Shown: positions 27,090 through 36,214 of the stretch, piece by piece
How the letters are laid out: each line of letters opens with the position of its first letter
Position numbering within the stretch: the first letter of the stretch is position 1
NCBI GenBank assembly: GCA_964551335.1
Contig: CAZKCO010000013.1
Coordinates: 108,582 to 172,581 of the forward strand
Direction: 5' to 3'
DNA length: 64,000 bases
Source: Tunicatimonas sp964551335
GTDB taxonomy: Bacteria; Bacteroidota; Bacteroidia; Cytophagales; Cyclobacteriaceae
Notes under the pieces: model-generated
Databases searched by the model: none
Told to the model about the DNA's origin: nothing
The model's input: only the letters and a program-made list of their open reading frames with translations
Made by a program: the position numbers and the translations under genes

Positions 27090-28343
27090 TTATCCGCGTA
27101 ATATTTCAATAGGATCTACTTTTCCGGCTTTTCGGGAGGGCAGATAGCCGGCTAGTGAGGTAGTCAGCAGTCCGAAGATAATACCGATGATATAATAAGT
27201 AGCACTAAAATTAACCGGGAGGCTGGTCAGGTTTACTACATCACCCGCATCAAAAGGCACCTTTGAAATACCGTAAGCAAGCAGATAGCCCAACATCAGT
27301 CCAGCTAAGCTGCCTAGTAGCCCGATAATAATAGATTGAGTAAGAAAAATCCGAGTTACATCTCGGGCCGAAAAACCCATCGCTTTCAGTATCGCAATAT
27401 CCTTCATCTTATTGTAGATCGTCATATTTAGAATATTGTAAATTCCGAAGCCGGCTACAATGAGTAGAGTAATAGATACTGTATAGGTAAGTATGTTACG
27501 GAAAATCATTCCAATGATTAATGTTGCATTGGCTTCCTCCCAGCCTACCGATCGGTAGCCAAATAACCGCTGATACATTACTGCCAGACCTTCTGCTTCG
27601 GACTGATCTCTGAGTTTAATATTAATGTCAGTAATGTATTGATTGTCTTTCTGTAGGATCTTCTGCACGGTGGTAATGTTCGCGTAACTACGTATATCGT
27701 CAATTGCTCCCATACCCATCTGAAAGGTTCCTACCACGCGTAGCTTCATGGTGAAGCCTTGAGGAGTGGTAATGGTTACCCGGTCTCCGGTTTGCACGTT
27801 GAGTTTACGAGCCAGACCTACGCCCATAATCAGGCCATCATTAGTATTAAGTAAATCTTCCAGAGTACCGGAACGGAGCTTATCGCGCAGATCAAACATT
27901 TGGTCTTCGGCTAAAATATCCACCCCCAGCACGCTGCCGTTCAGTTGCACTGGACCGTAATTATAAAATACTTGGGTGGCTACCGAGGGGGCTACACCCA
28001 GCACCCGCTCATCCTGCTGGATAACCCTCACAATCTGAAAAGCATCCTTCAGGTTTTGTTTCTCGTCTTTAGGCTTCTGGTGGTGTACCACATTAAATCC
28101 ATCAGGGTTGTTGGCATCCAAAATTGTCTGACGATCAACCGCTATATCGTTATAGATATGGATATGGGGAGTAGAAGTCATCGCTAGCTCCTCAGTGAAG
28201 TCATTTAAACCCGTCATCAGCCCTACCATGCCAATAAAAAGGCTGATGCCAAAAGTAACTCCTAGCATAGCCACAACGGTTTGTTTTACCCGAGAGAGCA
28301 AATGAGTGCGGGCAATCTGAAAAATGAGGGAAAAATCTTTCAT
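27090..28343 (-). CDS. ABC transporter permease, FtsX/MacB fold
   Basis: 417 aa with the four-helix MacB topology: one helix near the N-terminus (VVAMLGVTFGISLFIGMVGL), a large periplasmic domain of ~220 residues, then three helices (LTYTVSITLLIVAGFGIYNI, FLTQSIIIGLLGSLAGLMLG, TYYIIGIIFGLLTTSLAGYL). The coupling region IYNKMKDIAILKAMGFSARD and the end YLPSRKAGKVDPIEILRG are family hallmarks. Its ATG overlaps the stop of the adaptor gene by 4 bp, so the set is translationally coupled. It works with the ATPase that follows 2 bp on. Confidence 0.93.
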   Translation of the reverse strand: MKDFSLIFQIARTHLLSRVKQTVVAMLGVTFGISLFIGMVGLMTGLNDFTEELAMTSTPHIHIYNDIAVDRQTILDANNPDGFNVVHHQKPKDEKQNLKDAFQIVRVIQQDERVLGVAPSVATQVFYNYGPVQLNGSVLGVDILAEDQMFDLRDKLRSGTLEDLLNTNDGLIMGVGLARKLNVQTGDRVTITTPQGFTMKLRVVGTFQMGMGAIDDIRSYANITTVQKILQKDNQYITDINIKLRDQSEAEGLAVMYQRLFGYRSVGWEEANATLIIGMIFRNILTYTVSITLLIVAGFGIYNILNMTIYNKMKDIAILKAMGFSARDVTRIFLTQSIIIGLLGSLAGLMLGYLLAYGISKVPFDAGDVVNLTSLPVNFSATYYIIGIIFGLLTTSLAGYLPSRKAGKVDPIEILRG

Positions 28344-29428
28344 GGTAAATAAATTTGAGATTCTTCGGTTAGTCCGTCTATCACTTCGGCCATCTCCATG
28401 TTTTCTACTCCTAAGTTGACCCTAACTTTCTGGCGCTCTCCATTACGACTTACCCACACACTATCCTTTCCTACTAATACCGTTTTTGGAATTACCAATG
28501 CATTATCTTTTTGCCGGATAATGATATTAGCTTCTACCGTACTACCCGGATATAACGGTAGCTCAGTCGGGGGTATAAGGGCTTCTACGGTGAAAGAACG
28601 GTCGGCTTGGCGAAGGTAAGGATGGATTAACTCTACTTTAGCGGTGAGTACTGTATCCGGAAGAATATCAGTAGTAAAATTAACGGTTTGCCCTACCTGC
28701 ACCTTCGCAATATCTCGCTCGTCTACCAACAGCTGAAGAGTTAAGATAGAATCGTTGCCAACGCGGGCTAGCGGTTGATTGATACTAACCATCTCCCCTG
28801 CTTCCGGTACGATATTGTACACAGTACCATCTACCCGACTGCGAACCAGAGCATCGCCCTGCGCCCTAGCGGCTATCTGATAAGCGATACGAGCTTCAGT
28901 TAGCCGATCCTGCAAATCGTTTATTCGTTGATCCAAGGTACGCCTAGCTGCTAAGTAGCTATTTTTGGAAGCAACATACTTTAACCGGGCGTTGTCTAAA
29001 GTAACTTGCGTGGTAGCGTTTTGCTCCATCAGGTTTTGGTAGCGCTGATAAGAAACAGAATCGTTTACGTACTGCTGGCGAGCGCTTTCCAGAGCCAACC
29101 GTAATTCTGATAGCAATGCCGAATTCTCGGAAGCATTGCGGCGGGCGGTAGCCAGTTGTTGGGTAGCACTCTCCAGACGCAAATCGTTGGCTTCCTGGGT
29201 GATGGCAAATAGGAGCTGCCCTTCGGTTACTGTTTCTCCTTCTTGCACTAAGCGCTGCCGTAGTATTCCACCAATAGGAGCAAAAACCTGGTATTCGTTG
29301 GCTGGCTGTACGGTACCAGAAGCATAAACCGCTTCGGTGAGAGATTTATATTCGGGCTGAATTGTGTTTTCTGGTGATCCACAGCTTAACAGCAGTAGTA
29401 GTGATACAGAAAACAAAGTAAGCCTCAT
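28340..29428 (-). CDS. Periplasmic adaptor (HlyD/MacA family) lipoprotein
   Basis: 362 aa. The signal peptide ends LFSVSLLLLLSCGSPEN, a lipobox. The biotinyl-lipoyl half motifs VFAPIGGILRQRLVQEGETV and VRSRVDGTVYNIVPEAGEMV flank an alpha-hairpin of ~100 residues rich in Gln, Leu and Arg (ESALQQLATARR-like coiled coil). Beta-barrel and membrane-proximal domains follow (ILTLQLLVDERDIAKVQVGQ, VIPKTVLVGKDSVWV). It would bridge the inner-membrane MacB-type pair to an outer-membrane channel, but no TolC gene is in the window. It is first in the three-gene operon. Confidence 0.92.
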   Translation of the reverse strand: MRLTLFSVSLLLLLSCGSPENTIQPEYKSLTEAVYASGTVQPANEYQVFAPIGGILRQRLVQEGETVTEGQLLFAITQEANDLRLESATQQLATARRNASENSALLSELRLALESARQQYVNDSVSYQRYQNLMEQNATTQVTLDNARLKYVASKNSYLAARRTLDQRINDLQDRLTEARIAYQIAARAQGDALVRSRVDGTVYNIVPEAGEMVSINQPLARVGNDSILTLQLLVDERDIAKVQVGQTVNFTTDILPDTVLTAKVELIHPYLRQADRSFTVEALIPPTELPLYPGSTVEANIIIRQKDNALVIPKTVLVGKDSVWVSRNGERQKVRVNLGVENMEMAEVIDGLTEESQIYLP

Positions 29429-29571
29429 GGTGCAGGATTGTGTTTGTTTTTAAAAAATGGAATATTGAACGTGAACGCTCCCAGAAAAACGTATTGATAT
29501 GTAAGATCACATCTGTTCCTCAGATACAGCAGTTTTTTGTTTCTAACGTCTCTGTTACTTGAAAAAGCCTA

Positions 29572-30690
29572 TTAGCTTGCTGCCTGACTTTCCCGGTACT
29601 CAGCCTCGGTTTGAAAAGTTCGTAAGATAGTTTCTAGCTCCCGAATATGCATTCGCTTGTTTTTATTCGGCAGATAAACGTAGCCTTCAATGTAGTAGAT
29701 ACGGTTAAGGTTTTCGTCTACGAAGGCATAACTCACAAAAGGCCCACCCATCGTGATATTGCTCATTTTCCAAAGTCCACGAGCTTCAATAGCAAATTTG
29801 CCATCAAAATTAACTGTGTCGTAAACGATAGGCTCTATTTCCTGAATGTCCATAAAGCCAGGAGGATCATCGGCAACAATATACTTACCCAGGGTTTCTT
29901 GCCTAAACTCCAGAATATTTTCGGGCTGAAACAGTTCTTCGGAAGTGTATTCTTTGTAAGCAATAATAATGCTCTTATCAGCCTCCCCGGTTTGACCAAG
30001 TTGCCGCAGCCACACAAACTGTTCTACACTATCTTCCATAGGAACCAGATCATAATCCTGAGGAATACGGATGTAGAAACTATGATCCTGCAGTAATTCA
30101 CGTTCCAATGCTCGGCGCTCGCCCGATTTATACAGAGTCTGCATCCTTCGGTTTCGTTCTGCATCCGAAAAATACTGCCGTATCTGTTGCCGGTTAGCTT
30201 GCAAATTATTTAGCAAAATTTCTTCGCTAATGCCGAAAAGGTACAAGTTCTTTTGCCCGCGAGCGAAGACGTTACTGATTGGGTAACTAAAAAAGCTGGA
30301 GTCGCTCTGGATACGCGCTAACGAACTTTCGGTAAAGAAGCGTCGCATCCGCTCACCCGAATCGCTTTGGTTGTCTAGCGTAGTTACAAAAATCATGTTT
30401 TTGGCGCTGCGCAGTACATCATTTAGTTTGAAGGGATCTACATAACGCAGATCGAAATAAGGTTCGCTTTGGGGCAGTCCTGGTACCGTTTGCATAAAAA
30501 CTTGCCGTATCTCATCGCCTAGTTCACCCTGCCAGGAGGCAGAGTCCATTACCAAAATGATCTCCTCCGCAGCTCCCCGGGCCAAGGGCAAGGTGCTATC
30601 CGGAGTACTACCGCTCCCTCCGCATGAGGTTAAAAAAACGGTGATAATACTAAGGAATATAAATGATTGTAGGTGTGTTGATAAAATCAA
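29572..30690 (-). CDS. DUF4837 family lipoprotein
   Basis: 372 aa, with a lipobox at Cys23 (FIFLSIITVFLTSC). Matching parts of the Bacteroidota DUF4837 family are EEIILVMDSASWQGELGDEI, LRYVDPFKLNDVLRSAKNMI, IRIPQDYDLVPMEDSVEQFV and FAIEARGLWKMSNITMGGPF. The translation start appears to be TTG 30690; no ATG fits before the signal peptide. The function is unknown, likely an envelope protein. It stands downstream of the MltD-like gene on the same strand. A minus-strand TAGATTTG at 30751-30758 could be its -7 box, but the -33 spacing is off. Confidence 0.86.
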   Translation of the reverse strand: MILSTHLQSFIFLSIITVFLTSCGGSGSTPDSTLPLARGAAEEIILVMDSASWQGELGDEIRQVFMQTVPGLPQSEPYFDLRYVDPFKLNDVLRSAKNMIFVTTLDNQSDSGERMRRFFTESSLARIQSDSSFFSYPISNVFARGQKNLYLFGISEEILLNNLQANRQQIRQYFSDAERNRRMQTLYKSGERRALERELLQDHSFYIRIPQDYDLVPMEDSVEQFVWLRQLGQTGEADKSIIIAYKEYTSEELFQPENILEFRQETLGKYIVADDPPGFMDIQEIEPIVYDTVNFDGKFAIEARGLWKMSNITMGGPFVSYAFVDENLNRIYYIEGYVYLPNKNKRMHIRELETILRTFQTEAEYRESQAAS

Positions 30691-30772
30691 GAGCCAATAT
30701 AGATTTAGGTACTTCGTTCAATTATACGAAGTAATCTACATTTTGGTACTCAAATCTAGGTAAAAATAGAAA

Positions 30773-32149
30773 TTACCGGCCAATAATTAGTTTTTGACCC
30801 GGCTTAATACTATTAGAACTCAGATTGTTAAGCTGCTTGATTCGGGTAACAGTCAGCCCCTGATACTTCCGGGAGATTTCCCAGAGAGAATCGCCGGGCT
30901 GCACTAGGTGGTATTTACCCGCCGGAACCGGCTGGGGGGAAGAGGCTACCGCAGAACGGGATGAAGACTTCACGTAAAGCGTGAGACGCTGCCCAGCGTA
31001 AATGCGGCTCCCCCGGATATTATTCCAACTACGAACGTCCGATAACCGCACCCCGTGCCGTTCAGCAATTTTGCCCAACACATCGCCCCGGCGCACACGG
31101 TAAGTAACTTTGCTTCGGCCATAAGTGCTTCCGCTATTCTCTTGAGCCTGAGCAATAAATTGCTTTTTGATAGTCTCGCTACCTACCGTATCCAGGATTG
31201 AACTTTGATTAGCCGCCAGATAATCGGCCATATCAGCTGGAATCCGCAGCGGGTAATTCTTGGCAGTCTCCGGCACTACGCCCCGCCGAAGCTCGGGGTT
31301 CAATCGCTGTAAATCATCTTCGCAAACATTCAACTGCTCGGCTAAAACTGTTAAACTGGCAAACTGGCTAATCAATACTGTATCGGCTTCCACCAAGTAG
31401 TCGGGAATTTCTTCCTGAAGATTATGTTCGTCAATGTAATTCAGAGTATACGCGATGGCTACAAACTGAGGCACGTACGAACGGGTTTCGCGAGGTAGGT
31501 AATTATAAATATCCCAGAAGCTTTTTTTGTATCCTGAACGGCGAATAGCCTTGCGAACATTACCGGGACCGGTGTTATACGCTGCCAGCGCTAATTCCCA
31601 GTCTCCGAACATATTGTACAGCTGCTTCAGGTACTTGCAGGCGGCTTCGGTAGATTTTTCGGGACTTTGTCGTTCGTCAACGTACCAATCCTGGTTGAGG
31701 CCAAACATGCGGCCGGTGCTCGGCATAAACTGCCACAAACCTACTGCGCCCACTCGCGAGCGAGCTTCCGGCTTCAGACCAGATTCAACAATAGCCAAGT
31801 ACTTCAAATCTTGCGGGAGGTTATACTCCTTCAGGTACTTCTCGAAGAGCGGAAAATAAACGTCTTTACGGCGAATTACCATGCGGGTGTATTCGCGATC
31901 TCTCACGGTAAAGTAATCAATGAACGATTTTACTCGATGATTGTAGGTTAACGGAATATCCGACTCAATGCAGGCAACACGGTCAGCCACCAAATCGTAA
32001 GAGGCGTCGGGAACATACTCATAATCGTAAGCCGGCTGAAACAGTGCTACCGTATCTATGGGGTCAGTACTGACTGGAGCTGCCTCACAGGCAGATACCG
32101 TTCCGGCAACGATGATGAAAAAACAAAAAATTCCCGCTATTCTCGCCAT
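30773..32149 (-). CDS. MltD-like lytic transglycosylase with two LysM domains
   Basis: Starting at ATG 32149 the protein has 458 residues. A signal peptide covers ARIAGIFCFFIIVAGTVSAC. The SLT domain lies at ~100-220 (LKYLAIVESGLKPEARSRVG, with catalytic Glu in ESGLKP, AVGLWQFMPSTGRMFGL, LALAAYNTGPGNVRKAIRR). Two LysM repeats follow: TYRVRRGDVLGKIAERHGVR and YHLVQPGDSLWEISRKYQGL. The enzyme cleaves glycan strands of peptidoglycan. Both LysM motifs and the catalytic Glu are intact. It is downstream of gatA with a ~107-bp gap. Confidence 0.93.
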   Translation of the reverse strand: MARIAGIFCFFIIVAGTVSACEAAPVSTDPIDTVALFQPAYDYEYVPDASYDLVADRVACIESDIPLTYNHRVKSFIDYFTVRDREYTRMVIRRKDVYFPLFEKYLKEYNLPQDLKYLAIVESGLKPEARSRVGAVGLWQFMPSTGRMFGLNQDWYVDERQSPEKSTEAACKYLKQLYNMFGDWELALAAYNTGPGNVRKAIRRSGYKKSFWDIYNYLPRETRSYVPQFVAIAYTLNYIDEHNLQEEIPDYLVEADTVLISQFASLTVLAEQLNVCEDDLQRLNPELRRGVVPETAKNYPLRIPADMADYLAANQSSILDTVGSETIKKQFIAQAQENSGSTYGRSKVTYRVRRGDVLGKIAERHGVRLSDVRSWNNIRGSRIYAGQRLTLYVKSSSRSAVASSPQPVPAGKYHLVQPGDSLWEISRKYQGLTVTRIKQLNNLSSNSIKPGQKLIIGR

Positions 32150-32256
32150 TATCAATCTAATTTATCTTAGGTACTTTACTGTACCCTTATCTAAACAAAT
32201 TCTGTACAATTTAATGAAAAAGATTGACTAAATAAAGTATTTTTTACTTACCCACG

Positions 32257-33732
32257 TCAGTTTACTGGGTGCTTATTAACAAAATGATGAGCAAATGACA
32301 TTAACTCAGCCTCCTCAAATGCTCCAGCAATCATTTGCAATCCTACCGGCAATCCTTCCTGGCTAGTACCTACCGGAATTGATATAGCCGAAACTCCTGC
32401 AATAGATGCCTGCACTGTGAATAAGTCGGCCAAATACATCTCTATCGGTGTAGCCCGTTCACCTAGTTTAAAAGCCGGGGTTGGGGTAGTTGGCAGCACT
32501 ATAAAATCATACTCTTTCAATATATCACATGTGGCATTTTGCAGTAAACGGCGTACTTTCTGAGCCTTAGTGTAGTAAGCATCATAGTAACTTGCGCTTA
32601 GTACGAATGTTCCCAGCATTATCCGCCGTTGCACCTCTTCTCCAAACGCTTCGGTTCGGGTTTTCTTGTACATAGCTTCCATCGTATGACTCTCCGGACT
32701 ACGGTAACCGTAGCGCACTCCATCGAATCGAGATAGGTTTGAACTTGCCTCGGCCATGGTGAGGATGTAGTAGGTAGGAAGTACGTATTCCAGCAACGGA
32801 AAATCTATCGGCTCCAGCACGTGTCCATCCTGACGAAGGGAATCTAAAGCCTGTTCGGTCTTCTGTTTTATATCGGGATGGATACCCGCGTGATTAAGCG
32901 TATTTTGTAGATAAGCAATTTTACGCGGTTTGGTGTTAGCCGAAAGCAACTGGGTGTAAGCGGGCACTGGCTCCTGGGAGACCGTACTATCGTATTCGTC
33001 GGGTCCCGCCATAATCTCTAGCAGCAAAGCAGAATCTTCCACAGTATGCGTCAGCGTTCCGATTACGTCAAAGGATGAAGCGTAGGCAATAAGTCCGTAG
33101 CGAGAAACTCGGGAATAAGTAGGTTTCAGACCGACTAAGCCGCAAAAAGCAGCTGGCTGACGGATAGACCCTCCCGTATCGGAACCCAGTGAAGCAGTAC
33201 ACATATGAGCCTGTACCGCTACTGCCGAACCACCGGAAGAGCCACCGGGTACCCGCTCCGGATCGGCCGCATTACGGGTAGGAAAGAAAGAAGAGTTTTC
33301 GGTAGACGATCCCATCGCAAACTCATCGCAGTTCTGGCGGCCGATGATAATAGCGTCTTCATCGAGCAGGCGCTGGACTGCGGTAGCCGAAAACTGCGAG
33401 CGAAAGCCATTCAGAATCTGGCTACCACCTTGTACCGGATGATTGCGGAGGCAGAGAACATCCTTTAATCCGATCACCATACCGGCTAAACGGCCTGCTT
33501 CTCCCTGGGCAATCTTTGCATCAATTTCTTTAGCCTGAGCTTGCGCCTCGGCTTCGTACACTTCTATGAATGCTCCAAGGTGAGATTGCTCCCGGATGTT
33601 GGTGAGATAGTATTCAACAATCTGCTGGCAGGAGATTGCCTCTTCCTGAAGCAATTGTTGAATATCGCGAAATGAAGTAAATGCCGGTGGCTTACGACTT
33701 GGTGGTAGTGGTGTTTCGGGTTCCTTCTTCAA
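32257..33732 (-). CDS. gatA: Glutamyl-tRNA(Gln)/aspartyl-tRNA(Asn) amidotransferase subunit A
   Basis: This 491-aa amidase releases ammonia from glutamine for GatB, which makes Gln-tRNA(Gln). The Ser-cisSer-Lys triad is in place by spacing: Lys90 (GMVIGLKDVLC), Ser165 (VPGGSSGGSA) and Ser189 (SDTGGSIRQPA). FCGLVGLKPTYSRVSRYGLI and ALQ-like GLPVGLQMIAGAFEEAEL close the family pattern. The start seems to be TTG 33732, which overlaps the end of tatA by 41 bp; no better start exists before the conserved region. The N-terminus is ~10 residues longer than usual (KKEPETPLPPSRK). The gatB and gatC genes are not in the window. Confidence 0.94.
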   Translation of the reverse strand: MKKEPETPLPPSRKPPAFTSFRDIQQLLQEEAISCQQIVEYYLTNIREQSHLGAFIEVYEAEAQAQAKEIDAKIAQGEAGRLAGMVIGLKDVLCLRNHPVQGGSQILNGFRSQFSATAVQRLLDEDAIIIGRQNCDEFAMGSSTENSSFFPTRNAADPERVPGGSSGGSAVAVQAHMCTASLGSDTGGSIRQPAAFCGLVGLKPTYSRVSRYGLIAYASSFDVIGTLTHTVEDSALLLEIMAGPDEYDSTVSQEPVPAYTQLLSANTKPRKIAYLQNTLNHAGIHPDIKQKTEQALDSLRQDGHVLEPIDFPLLEYVLPTYYILTMAEASSNLSRFDGVRYGYRSPESHTMEAMYKKTRTEAFGEEVQRRIMLGTFVLSASYYDAYYTKAQKVRRLLQNATCDILKEYDFIVLPTTPTPAFKLGERATPIEMYLADLFTVQASIAGVSAISIPVGTSQEGLPVGLQMIAGAFEEAELMSFAHHFVNKHPVN

Positions 33733-33901
33733 TCTCGTCCTTTATTTCTTTGGTTGCATCCTTAAACTCACGGATACCTCGGCCTAGCCCTTTGGCTAGC
33801 TCCGGAATGCGCTTAGCCCCAAAGAAAATAAGTAATACCAAGACAATCAAGAGAATTTCCCAACCGCCTAAACCACCCACGAACGCAAAATTAGTAATCA
33901 T
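33692..33901 (-). CDS. tatA: Sec-independent protein translocase TatA/TatE
   Basis: This 69-aa protein has one membrane helix (GGWEILLIVLVLLIFFG), the hinge and amphipathic helix motif FGAKRIPELAKGLGRGIREF and an acidic-basic tail. The FGxxxxPxxxxxxGxxxxxFK pattern is complete. It forms the pore component of the twin-arginine export system, which moves folded proteins over the inner membrane. tatC is not in the window. Its last 41 bases overlap the start of gatA on the same strand. Confidence 0.95.
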   Translation of the reverse strand: MITNFAFVGGLGGWEILLIVLVLLIFFGAKRIPELAKGLGRGIREFKDATKEIKDEIEEGTRNTTTTKS

Positions 33902-34081
33902 ATCAATTTCAGTTTTAATAAACTACGTACAGTAGATAAAAGATAAATATAAGGAATAATTGAGTACGCTTCTCGCTTTACCTAAACAATTAACAATACT
34001 TTTGTCAAAGTAGGACTTTTTTAGCAAAGAAAAACGAGAATCTAAAAGTTCACTCAATGAGAGATTTTAGTGCTCAAGCCG

Positions 34082-34096
34082 TCCGCCTAAGGCGGA
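34082..34096. repeat. Short perfect hairpin, tccgcct-a-aggcgga
   Basis: A 7-bp perfect stem with a one-base loop lies in the 241-bp gap between the EnvC-like gene and tatA. It has no T-run on either side, so it is not a classical terminator. Confidence 0.35.
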
Positions 34097-34142
34097 TGGT
34101 CAAGTGTTTAAAGTAATTCGTTACATGAATACATTAGCTAAA

Positions 34143-35417
34143 CTATCGCCTCTGTAGCCAAGGTTCAGGATTAAGCTTTTGCTGATTGTGCCAGATTTGG
34201 AACTGAAGGGCTGAAATACCATCCGAGTCGGTATTCACCATGCCTACGGGCTCTTCGGCGCGCACTGCTTGCCCCTTTTGTACGTTTACATCTTTTAGCC
34301 GGGAATATACCGTAAAATACTCGCCGTGCTGCATAATCACGGCTTTACTGTTGCCCGGGCCGGGAATGGGCGTAATCGCAATGACAATCCCGTCGAATAC
34401 CGCATTTACCTGGGCATTCTGGTTCGTTTGAATGTCCACTCCATCGTTGGGCACTAGAATATTTTTCATTACGGGATGCGGATTATTACCGAATCGTTGC
34501 GAAATAAACCCTGATTTTACCGGCCAGCGCAATTGGGATTTATTTTTAGCGAAAGATGTAGAAAGCTCTTCCTTGGAGGTATTAAGCGCTACTGCATTTT
34601 CGGTCTTGCTTCGGGCGCTTTCCTCCATCTCTTTTTTAATCAGCTCGGCAATCAGTTGTTCCAGGCGCTGCACATCACTACGCCGGGAAGCAACCTCTTT
34701 TTTAAGCTGTTCTTCTTTCCGACTTAAGTCCCGGACTACTGCCCGTTGCTTGGTTTTAAGCGCAATCAGATCCTGGTTGGCAATCACCTGCTGGTCGAGC
34801 AGTACTTGCTGTTCCAACCGTTTGCTCTCAATAGCCTCCCGCTGGTTAATCAGGGTTTCCCGTACCTTTTGGATCTGGTTTACCTGGTTCTTCCGCGCCT
34901 GAGAATACTGCTGCATGTACTTAATCCGCCGGAAAAGCTGGTTGAACGTTTCAGCAGAAAATAAGAAGGTAAGGCGATCGTAACTATTACTGGTTTTGCT
35001 AGCAGCATATACCATGTAGGCATATTCCTGCTTGAGGTTCACCAAGTCTTCTTCCAGCGCCGTAATTACACTACCTAGCTCGGTGATTTGTAATTCTAAT
35101 AAAGATAATTCCTGGCTAATAGAGCGAATGAGAGATTCGCGCGCTTTAATTTGCTCATTGATAGCATTCAGTTGCCCAATACTACTTTCGCGGCGTGAAG
35201 ACGTCTCGGAAAGGATACGTTGCGCTTCTTTAATGCGCTGGAGATTTTCTTTTTTCTCTTTCTCCAGTTGCTGGCGGGTTACCGACGACTGTTGAGCCCA
35301 ACTTAGAGAGGTCAAACCGATAAAGAACACCGTTAGTACACTTAGCCAGTAGTTTTTTCTACCGACGGGCGTACTTATCGGGAACGTTGAAAGGAAACCG
35401 TAAGTCCTGGTCAACAA
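34143..35417 (-). CDS. EnvC-like murein hydrolase activator with degenerate LytM domain
   Basis: Signal peptide (YWLSVLTVFFIGLTSLSWAQ), then ~230 residues of coiled coil (QQLEKEKKENLQRIKEAQRI, LTFLFSAETFNQLFRRIKYM), then a LytM/M23 fold (~280-424). The fold lacks its zinc and catalytic residues: the usual HxGxDI reads NDGVDI, YxHL reads VYSRL, and HFE reads LQFQI. E. coli EnvC is inactive in the same way and activates amidases, so activation rather than cleavage is likely. The frame stays open to 35594, but that would overlap DUF4292 by 236 bp. TTG 35417 or 35414 keeps the overlap under 60 bp. The exact start is uncertain; GTG 35330 would shorten the signal peptide too far. Confidence 0.85.
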   Translation of the reverse strand: MLTRTYGFLSTFPISTPVGRKNYWLSVLTVFFIGLTSLSWAQQSSVTRQQLEKEKKENLQRIKEAQRILSETSSRRESSIGQLNAINEQIKARESLIRSISQELSLLELQITELGSVITALEEDLVNLKQEYAYMVYAASKTSNSYDRLTFLFSAETFNQLFRRIKYMQQYSQARKNQVNQIQKVRETLINQREAIESKRLEQQVLLDQQVIANQDLIALKTKQRAVVRDLSRKEEQLKKEVASRRSDVQRLEQLIAELIKKEMEESARSKTENAVALNTSKEELSTSFAKNKSQLRWPVKSGFISQRFGNNPHPVMKNILVPNDGVDIQTNQNAQVNAVFDGIVIAITPIPGPGNSKAVIMQHGEYFTVYSRLKDVNVQKGQAVRAEEPVGMVNTDSDGISALQFQIWHNQQKLNPEPWLQRR

Positions 35418-36198
35418 TAGAAACTTTTTTGTGCTCAATATCAATTTGTGTCCTACGCTTTCGGCCCTGCTGCCGATAGTCCAAAGAAACCAAATTACTA
35501 AATGGCAATATTTCTTCATCCAACTGCTTAAAATCGCTGTACTGTAGGTTAAGCGTATTTTTTCCGGCACGATTTCTTGCTGATCCGTTCGCATCTTTCT
35601 CTACCATTGCGATACGTTCTACTTTCATCAGTTGCCGATCAATGAAGTTGTCAATCGTAATGGGTCCTTCTTCCTGCCGAACCACAAAGTAGTTCGTTTC
35701 CTGCTTCACCTGATCATTGGCGACAATAGAGCGGGGCATATCGCCCAGCAGCACCGCCTGTAATAGGTCGTAATTGATCGTAAAATTATATTTTTTACTT
35801 AATTCCTGGAAATTATAACTACGGTATTCCTTTTCCAGCCGGTTAATCAGGGCTAAGGAGTCCCGATTGATGATGGCCCGGGCCGCTTCAATACCAAAGC
35901 CAGGCGTTATTGAAATCCAAATCACACTATCCCTCTTCACCCGAATGTTAGCCGTAGCATTTACGTTCTGTTCATCGCTACGAAACTTTATTTTGCTACT
36001 AGCCGTGAGGTACTCAAAGTTGACATTTTCAATCTGAAGCTCGTTGGCTTTCACTCCCCCGCGGTCAACTCCGGTAATCTTCTTGCTACAGCTAGAAACA
36101 AGCCCTAGCAGCATCACCACTACCAGCAGATGAATCAAACTCAATAGAACTCTGCCACGCCGGGCACTACCACGATGGGTATTTCCATGCTGAATCAT
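35359..36198 (-). CDS. DUF4292 family lipoprotein
   Basis: Starting at ATG 36198, 279 aa. A basic n-region and long hydrophobic stretch (LLSLIHLLVVVMLLGLVSSC) end in lipobox Cys37. The DUF4292 body includes VNFEYLTASSKIKFRSDEQN, VWISITPGFGIEAARAIINR and LQYSDFKQLDEEILPFSNLV, with a LolA/LolB-like beta-sheet look. ATG 36270, 24 residues upstream, would overlap the TPR gene by 56 bp and add an odd N-terminus, so it is rejected. The gene lies in the conserved string TPR-DUF4292-EnvC. A role in outer-membrane lipoprotein handling is possible but not shown. Confidence 0.87.
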   Translation of the reverse strand: MIQHGNTHRGSARRGRVLLSLIHLLVVVMLLGLVSSCSKKITGVDRGGVKANELQIENVNFEYLTASSKIKFRSDEQNVNATANIRVKRDSVIWISITPGFGIEAARAIINRDSLALINRLEKEYRSYNFQELSKKYNFTINYDLLQAVLLGDMPRSIVANDQVKQETNYFVVRQEEGPITIDNFIDRQLMKVERIAMVEKDANGSARNRAGKNTLNLQYSDFKQLDEEILPFSNLVSLDYRQQGRKRRTQIDIEHKKVSIVDQDLRFPFNVPDKYARR

Positions 36199-36214
36199 CC
36201 CTGAACAGGATAGG

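Noticed and set aside
30710..30733. loxP-like palindrome tacttcgt / acgaagta
   Set aside because: The arms are only 8 bp with an 8-bp spacer and differ from loxP outside the core; no Cre-type recombinase is in the window. Likely a chance hairpin in an A/T-rich leader.
35418..35594. ATG-started extension of the EnvC-like protein
   Set aside because: It lies entirely in the DUF4292 coding region and adds no recognisable sequence; the signal peptide comes later.
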